DNA from: CAYNWT01 sp964450955
Lineage (GTDB): Bacteria > Planctomycetota > Planctomycetia > Planctomycetales > Planctomycetaceae
Direction of reading: 5' to 3'
NCBI GenBank assembly: GCA_964450955.1
Contig: CAYVFI010000033.1
Location: forward strand, 1 to 64,000
Length of the DNA stretch: 64,000 bases
The notes below the pieces were generated by a model. The model had not been told where the DNA came from, ran no database searches, and saw only the letters and a program-made list of their open reading frames with translations. The translations under genes and the position numbers were made by a program. Below are positions 59,527 through 64,000 of the stretch, piece by piece; within the stretch, counting starts at the first letter, position 1; every line of letters begins with the position of its first letter.

Positions 59527-59946
59527 GGGCGTCTCTCAGGCAAGGTTGGCAGTCGATGGGCGCCAAAGTGTAGCGGTTGGGATTTAAGACCGCCTCCGTG
59601 TCACTGACTTTTCCGGCTGTACCGCAGGATCCGCCCACAGGGAGAACGCGGTTTGTGGCGAGTCTCTGGATTCTGTTTCCGTCGGAGTTTCTTCTCTTGT
59701 CCAGCGCCGTCGGACTGCAACGAATCTATGCGGCTACGTCTGGAAGATCGTTCAAACTACCGGTCGCAACCCAACATGACCGGGCACGTTTTGGCCAACG
59801 TGTCGAAGTCAAACTTAGAGAAGTACCGCGTTCCCAGCAGGGGTTTCAGGGCAGTGCGATTGGCCTGGTCAATCGTCTTTTCCGGTTCTGTCACCTGGGT
59901 AAACAATGAGTCGCGGGGCTTTCTCCGCCAGATTGGGAGATGACCT
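59527..59946. other. 420-base region without a recognised gene
   Basis: Between the divergent phosphatase (minus) and Tad (plus) genes. Open frames of 60-110 codons exist on both strands but overlap one another and show no family, signal or ribosome site. The region must contain both promoters. GGGAGA at 59935-59940 serves as the ribosome site of the next gene. Confidence 0.6.
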
Positions 59947-60579
59947 TTGAAACTCACACCGTGGACGTTGACTGTTGCGACCTTCCTGATGGTGGGTGGA
60001 ATCGCGGTCTCGTACTTTTTTAAGAACCCTATCGATCGGCAGCTAACCGTCGAGACGAAGCGTGTTTACTTCGACGGCGAAGCCACAACGAAAGCCCGTG
60101 TGGCACCGCAGAATGCGCCAACGCAAGGCTCAGCAGTGGAAGGGGTCACAAAGCAAGGTGCGGCGGCCACCGTCAACAGCATTGACATTGCGGACCTCAG
60201 CCCGCCTAAGCCAGACAGGGCCACGAGGCTGATTAATCCTGAACTGGTTCCGGAGACGGTTCCCGAGCGTCTGATCACGGGCGACAAGTTTGCCAGGCCA
60301 CCAGCGGATGCGGTAAGTCAACTGCCACCACCTGTGTTGCGTATTGAACCACCATTGGCGGCGTCGCAGGAACCAAAACCAATCACGCCTGATGTCGATG
60401 AGCTACCTCAGCCCAAACCCGCGCGGGCGATTATTGAAAAACCGGCGACCGAAGGCGAGACCAAAGGCTTCGTGACAGAACAGTATCGCAGCATCGACCG
60501 AACCGATGTTCGGTTCGTGCAGGGCATGGTAGCGGCCGCCACCCGAGTCGCAACCAAACCAGAATCACCGTCACGCTAA
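59947..60579 (+). CDS. membrane-anchored proline-rich protein before CpaF (210 aa)
   Basis: Family not recognised. One N-terminal helix (WTLTVATFLMVGGIAVSYFF) anchors the protein; the rest is low-complexity, rich in Pro, Ala and Thr with no clear fold. The TTG start is supported by GGGAGA six bases upstream and by the absence of a better start. It precedes the Tad ATPase by 51 bases, a position often held by CpaB or by small accessory genes, but it lacks the SAF domain expected of CpaB. Probably co-transcribed with the Tad genes. Confidence 0.65.
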   Translation: MKLTPWTLTVATFLMVGGIAVSYFFKNPIDRQLTVETKRVYFDGEATTKARVAPQNAPTQGSAVEGVTKQGAAATVNSIDIADLSPPKPDRATRLINPELVPETVPERLITGDKFARPPADAVSQLPPPVLRIEPPLAASQEPKPITPDVDELPQPKPARAIIEKPATEGETKGFVTEQYRSIDRTDVRFVQGMVAAATRVATKPESPSR

Positions 60580-60630
60580 GGCGAGCGTGAGTCTCATACA
60601 GATTCCACTGATGGAAGGAACGGACGACGA

Positions 60631-61971
60631 ATGAAAGCTCAGGGAAGTACAAGACCACAGTCGGGTGCAGGCATTGGCCTGCTGACGACACGGATTCGGC
60701 AGCAGATTATTGACGCCATGGATTTGGGAAAAGCGTCGCTGTTGGAGGAAGCCGAACTACGAAGCCAGGTCGAAGCCTTGTCTGTGCACCTTTGCGAGAA
60801 GCAGGAAATTGGACTGGCCGGCCCGGAGAAAGACGATCTGGTCCAACACATCATTGATGAGATCTACGGTCTGGGGCCTCTACAGTCGTTGCTGGACGAT
60901 GCGCGAGTGAGCGTGATTATTGTCAATGGTTTCAACAACGTGCAGGTCGAACGAGACGGCAGAGTTGAGAATACGGCAGTCAGTTTTGGCGACGACACCC
61001 ACTTGTTGCGGTTCATTCAGAGAACCGTTGCTCGCAGCGGCCGCCGGATTGACGAGGCATCGCCGATCGCCGAAGTCCAGTTGGAAGACGGGTCGTTGTT
61101 TCACGCCGTGGTTCCACCTTTGGCTGTGAAAGGCCCGACGCTGACCATTCGCCGCTATGGCCAGCAGCAACTGACGTTGCAGGACATGGTGAAACTGGGT
61201 TCGCTGGCTCCACAGATGGCGGACTTCCTTTCGTTGGCAATTCAAAACCGTGCCAACGTCATCTTCAGCGGTGGAGCGGCTTCCGGAAAGACAACCTTAC
61301 TGAACAATCTCAGTGGGTTCATTCCAAAGGGTCAACGTGTTGTCACGATTGAACGCACGGCCGAACTGCGATTACAGCAGCCCGATGTTGTGTCGCTGCA
61401 AACTCGCCTGCCGAATGTCGATGGCAAAGGCGGTGTGTCGTCACGCGATTTGCTTCGCAGCGCTTTGCGGATGCGGCCGGATCGGATTGTCGTTGGTGAA
61501 ACGCTTGGCGAAGAAGTTCTGGACATGCTGCAGGCGATGAATACCGGGCAGCATGGTTCGATGAGCACCACGCACGCAAACGATTCTGCGGACGCGTTGG
61601 AACGGTTGGAATTGATGGCATGCCTGGCCGGTCCTGAAGTTGGCGAACAAGCCGTTCGACGGTTTATCGCTCGCGCGGTTGATTTTGTGGTTCATTCGAC
61701 CCGCCTGAGTACCGGCGAGAGAAAGGTGACTCGGATCTCAGAACTGCGTGGTCTGCATGAGGGCGAGTACACATTTGAAGACATCTTCGTCTACCGCCAG
61801 AACGGCGTGGACGATTCGTTTAAGTCAGCCGGTTCGTTTTACGCGACCGGCTACGAGCCTCTTTCAACCAAAACGGCCGTCGGAACCGTCGTGACGCAGA
61901 AACAGTATCGCGAACTGTTTGTGCCACGCGAACTTTCAACCGGCGGTGAGTACAAACCTGCCTTTCAGTAA
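60631..61971 (+). CDS. cpaF: Tad/Flp pilus assembly ATPase CpaF/TadA (446 aa)
   Basis: The secretion ATPase that powers Tad pilus assembly and retraction. Motifs are clear: the N-terminal helical domain (EIYGLGPLQSLLDD), Walker A GGAASGKT (214-221), and Walker B and Asp/His boxes (RIVVGETLGEEVLDML, GSMSTTHAND). The C-terminal segment has RFIARAVDFVVHSTRLS. Full length. A purine-rich site (GGAAGGA) precedes the ATG. It is followed by tadB after 14 bases. Confidence 0.95.
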   Translation: MKAQGSTRPQSGAGIGLLTTRIRQQIIDAMDLGKASLLEEAELRSQVEALSVHLCEKQEIGLAGPEKDDLVQHIIDEIYGLGPLQSLLDDARVSVIIVNGFNNVQVERDGRVENTAVSFGDDTHLLRFIQRTVARSGRRIDEASPIAEVQLEDGSLFHAVVPPLAVKGPTLTIRRYGQQQLTLQDMVKLGSLAPQMADFLSLAIQNRANVIFSGGAASGKTTLLNNLSGFIPKGQRVVTIERTAELRLQQPDVVSLQTRLPNVDGKGGVSSRDLLRSALRMRPDRIVVGETLGEEVLDMLQAMNTGQHGSMSTTHANDSADALERLELMACLAGPEVGEQAVRRFIARAVDFVVHSTRLSTGERKVTRISELRGLHEGEYTFEDIFVYRQNGVDDSFKSAGSFYATGYEPLSTKTAVGTVVTQKQYRELFVPRELSTGGEYKPAFQ

Positions 61972-61985
61972 TTCTTGAGCTTGAT

Positions 61986-62846
61986 ATGTCCACTGAGTTT
62001 GCCACACAGCCAATCGAAATTCATGCTGAGTTTGCGGACATCCTCCGGCAGGAAGCCGTCCGGTATGAACACCCAGGTCAGCCGGCGCTGCCGCGGCTGG
62101 TCAATGGTAAATTTGACAAGCTGGTGGTTCAGTCGGGACTGAAGACATCGCCACGGGCGTGGTTAATGTTATCCGTTTTTTGTGCGGCTGTGCTGGGGAC
62201 GATCGCGTTCTTGTTGACACAGTCACGCATACCGACGGGCATCTTTGCCACCATAGGTGTGTTGGTTCCGATCGTGATCGCGAACCATCTGCGAGAGAGT
62301 CGGCAGTCTGCACTCATGGAACAATTGCCGGACGCGATCGACCGGCTGGGGCGGTTGGCTCAAACAGGCCGCAACCTGGCCAGTAGTCTCGAACATGCCG
62401 CGGTTGATACGCCTCAACCGCTCCGTCACGAATTGAATTGGATGAGCCAGCAACTCAAGGCCGGATCGGATGTCGAAGCGACACTGTCCGGGTTCTCTGC
62501 TCGTTCTGGAATTGCTGCCACGTCAATGCTGTGCGGTGTCCTGAAGGTTCACACGGAAACAGGTGCGGAGCTGTCGGGGCCTTTGTTTAATCTATCCGAC
62601 GATGTCCGCGACCAGTTGGTTCAAAGAGAACGCGATCGAGCGATTTCGATGGAAGGTCAGTGGCCGGCGGGAGCCGTAGTACTGCTACCGCTTGTCCTGT
62701 CATTGATTTTTCTGGGCAACGAATCAGCTGCGTTTAATAGAGTCCTGGATTCAGTGGTGGGCCGCGTGGTGTTGTGCGGTGCGGCGGTGCTTTGGTGTCT
62801 GGGTTCGATTGTTATTCTGCGAATAGTGCGGCAGGTGTCACGATGA
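61986..62846 (+). CDS. tadB: Tad pilus inner-membrane platform protein TadB
   Basis: A type II secretion system F domain protein: helices near 60-100 (LSVFCAAVLGTIAFLL), a cytoplasmic helical region (LPDAIDRLGRLAQTGRNLASSLEHAA, STMLCGVLKVHTETGAELSGPL) and two C-terminal helices. Length 286 aa is normal. It forms the membrane platform with TadC, driven by the CpaF ATPase. Its TGA overlaps the tadC ATG (ATGA). Confidence 0.9.
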   Translation: MSTEFATQPIEIHAEFADILRQEAVRYEHPGQPALPRLVNGKFDKLVVQSGLKTSPRAWLMLSVFCAAVLGTIAFLLTQSRIPTGIFATIGVLVPIVIANHLRESRQSALMEQLPDAIDRLGRLAQTGRNLASSLEHAAVDTPQPLRHELNWMSQQLKAGSDVEATLSGFSARSGIAATSMLCGVLKVHTETGAELSGPLFNLSDDVRDQLVQRERDRAISMEGQWPAGAVVLLPLVLSLIFLGNESAAFNRVLDSVVGRVVLCGAAVLWCLGSIVILRIVRQVSR

Positions 62847-63772
62847 AGTTGCATACAACCGAAGTTCAGGAACAGAGAAATCGTGGGGCGGACCCAGGAC
62901 TCTCAACGGGTCCGTCGTTTCCCGTCCAGTACGAACCGCCATCGTCTGACGATGTTGCGATGCGTTTCGATGACGGTCCGGACGTCATCGGCGGAGTTTT
63001 CGGCAATGCGACTCCGGTCATCGCGGCTGCGGTTCCGCAAACAACACGGCGTCGAGAAGAGCAGACGCGACTGTTACGGCAAGCCGGCTATCTGGCCCGA
63101 TCTGCCTATATCGACTTCGTCGCCATCCGATATGCGCTGACCATCTGCGCAATACTGGTTCTGGGAACAGCTTTGCTGATTGTCTCGTCTGAGTGGGAAC
63201 CGTTTGTGCTGGGCGGCCTGGTAACAATCCCGTTTCTGTTGTGGCTAATTCCCGCATCGATTGTCGAACGCCAGGCAGAACGTCGAAACGAGGAGATCGC
63301 TCGAGGCGTTCCCGACTTTATGTCGCTCATCCGACTGTCGGTTCAACAGGGATTGGATGTTCCGACAGCGTTCAGGAAGGCGGGGGCTGAGTTGCACGAA
63401 ACGTATCCGGCGATTGCGGTTGAAACGGCACTGGTTGGAGTGCATACAGAAGTCAGCGATTTTGTTAACGCTTTGCGAGGCTTCCGGGATCGCGTTGCCG
63501 TTCCGGAAATCGACACACTGACTTCGATGCTGATTCAGTCGACGGAACTTGGCAGCGGTGTGATTGAGTCGTTGGAAAAAAACAGCCGCAGCCTTAGGCA
63601 ACTGCAATGTGAAAAACGCACCACACGTGCGAAGTGGACGCCATGGAAGATTATGGTTCCGGCAGTATTCTTCCTGCTCCCGGCCGCCCTGCTGGTATTC
63701 TACGCGCCGTCGATTGTGGAATACCTTGCGGAACTTGACGCCGCGATTGTGAACTCAAACTTTGGACGATAG
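62843..63772 (+). CDS. tadC: Tad pilus inner-membrane platform protein TadC
   Basis: Second F-domain platform protein: GVPDFMSLIRLSVQQGLDVPTAFRKAG, VHTEVSDFVNALRGFRDRVAVPEIDTLTSMLIQSTELGSGV, with helices at about 95-145 and at the C-terminus (IMVPAVFFLLPAALLVFYAPSIV). The N-terminal 80 residues are Pro/Asp-rich and not conserved. The ATG at 62843 overlaps the tadB stop; an earlier in-frame start lies inside tadB and is not used. It ends 22 bases from a convergent gene, so no further Tad gene follows here. Confidence 0.92.
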   Translation: MKLHTTEVQEQRNRGADPGLSTGPSFPVQYEPPSSDDVAMRFDDGPDVIGGVFGNATPVIAAAVPQTTRRREEQTRLLRQAGYLARSAYIDFVAIRYALTICAILVLGTALLIVSSEWEPFVLGGLVTIPFLLWLIPASIVERQAERRNEEIARGVPDFMSLIRLSVQQGLDVPTAFRKAGAELHETYPAIAVETALVGVHTEVSDFVNALRGFRDRVAVPEIDTLTSMLIQSTELGSGVIESLEKNSRSLRQLQCEKRTTRAKWTPWKIMVPAVFFLLPAALLVFYAPSIVEYLAELDAAIVNSNFGR

Positions 63773-63793
63773 CTGCCTGAACCATCCGGCTCG

Positions 63794-64000
63794 TTACCGA
63801 CCTTCAGCAATGCGGTAGCCATCTTTCCAAACCGACCGCCCACTTGGCAGGTTGCGACCTTCGTTTGTTAGTCGGACATCCAAATCGGGTCGATTGGTTA
63901 CCACGCCGGCGTCATCGATCGTTGCGATGAAGAAGGGAGCCAGAATGTCGGCCAGTCCATCGGTTGTCGTTCCCGTGGCAATCTTCTTTTCTTCATCAGA
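63794..64000 (-). CDS. 3' end of an unidentified minus-strand gene (partial)
   Basis: An open frame of 68 codons ends at TAA (63794-63796) and runs off the window edge with no stop, so its start lies outside. The visible part ends in NLPSGRSVWKDGYRIAEGR, with LADILAPFFIATIDDAG before it. The family is not recognised. It is convergent with tadC, with 21 bases between the stops. Codon use resembles its neighbours. Confidence 0.55.
   Translation of the reverse strand, partial: SDEEKKIATGTTTDGLADILAPFFIATIDDAGVVTNRPDLDVRLTNEGRNLPSGRSVWKDGYRIAEGR

Noticed and set aside
59577..59909. 110-codon plus-strand frame in the phosphatase-Tad gap
   Set aside because: No family, no ribosome site, and other frames in the same stretch are as long.

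Overview
The window looks like chromosomal DNA from a planctomycete (phylum Planctomycetota). The pointers are a DUF1559 protein with a prepilin-type N-terminus (GFTLIELLVVIAIIAIL), an NPCBM-domain protein, a long MoxR/DUF58/VWA gene cluster, zinc-ribbon membrane proteins, very large secreted proteins of unknown function, and G+C-rich coding with scarce promoters and frequent GTG/TTG starts. The species cannot be named from this sequence. No rRNA, tRNA, CRISPR array, insertion sequence or phage gene was seen.

Layout. Positions 1-77 are a 7-bp tandem repeat. Two coupled minus-strand genes (232-11585) encode giant exported membrane-anchored proteins of 2654 and 1129 aa. Next come a UbiD-family decarboxylase (+), then a minus-strand block: a small protein coupled to a Uma2-type nuclease, an SNase-like lipoprotein, and an RND efflux operon (TetR, adaptor, permease). 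From 20638 the strand is plus: DUF493 protein, aminotransferase, DUF1559 pilin-like protein with a clear terminator, a zinc-ribbon membrane protein, hisH, hisA, a phytanoyl-CoA dioxygenase-like gene and queG. Positions 27957-31021 hold a minus-strand zinc-ribbon membrane protein, a plus-strand sulfatase-fold protein without the catalytic residue, and a minus-strand acidic protein.

From 31232 to 49004 runs an almost gapless eleven-gene plus-strand operon: MoxR ATPase, DUF58, two VWA membrane proteins, a DUF4175-like membrane/coiled-coil protein, a repeat- and glutamine-rich secreted protein, a small secreted protein, an NPCBM protein, and three trypsin-like HtrA-type proteins in a row. Only the first of these three keeps the Ser-His-Asp triad. 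Nine of ten junctions overlap. A reasonable reading is a cell-envelope machine in which an AAA+ ATPase acts on VWA/MIDAS proteins coupled to periplasmic protease-like proteins; its substrate is unknown.

After uppP (minus) comes a second coupled pair of giant exported proteins (50046-58588; 1777 and 1070 aa) built on the same plan as the first pair, then an inositol-monophosphatase-family gene. The window ends with part of a Tad (Flp pilus) operon: a small anchored protein, CpaF/TadA ATPase, TadB and TadC, followed by the 3' end of an unidentified minus-strand gene.

The most interesting unexplained material is the twice-present giant protein pair, whose larger member looks like two secreted proteins fused end to end with the second signal peptide still inside, and the eleven-gene VWA/protease-like operon.
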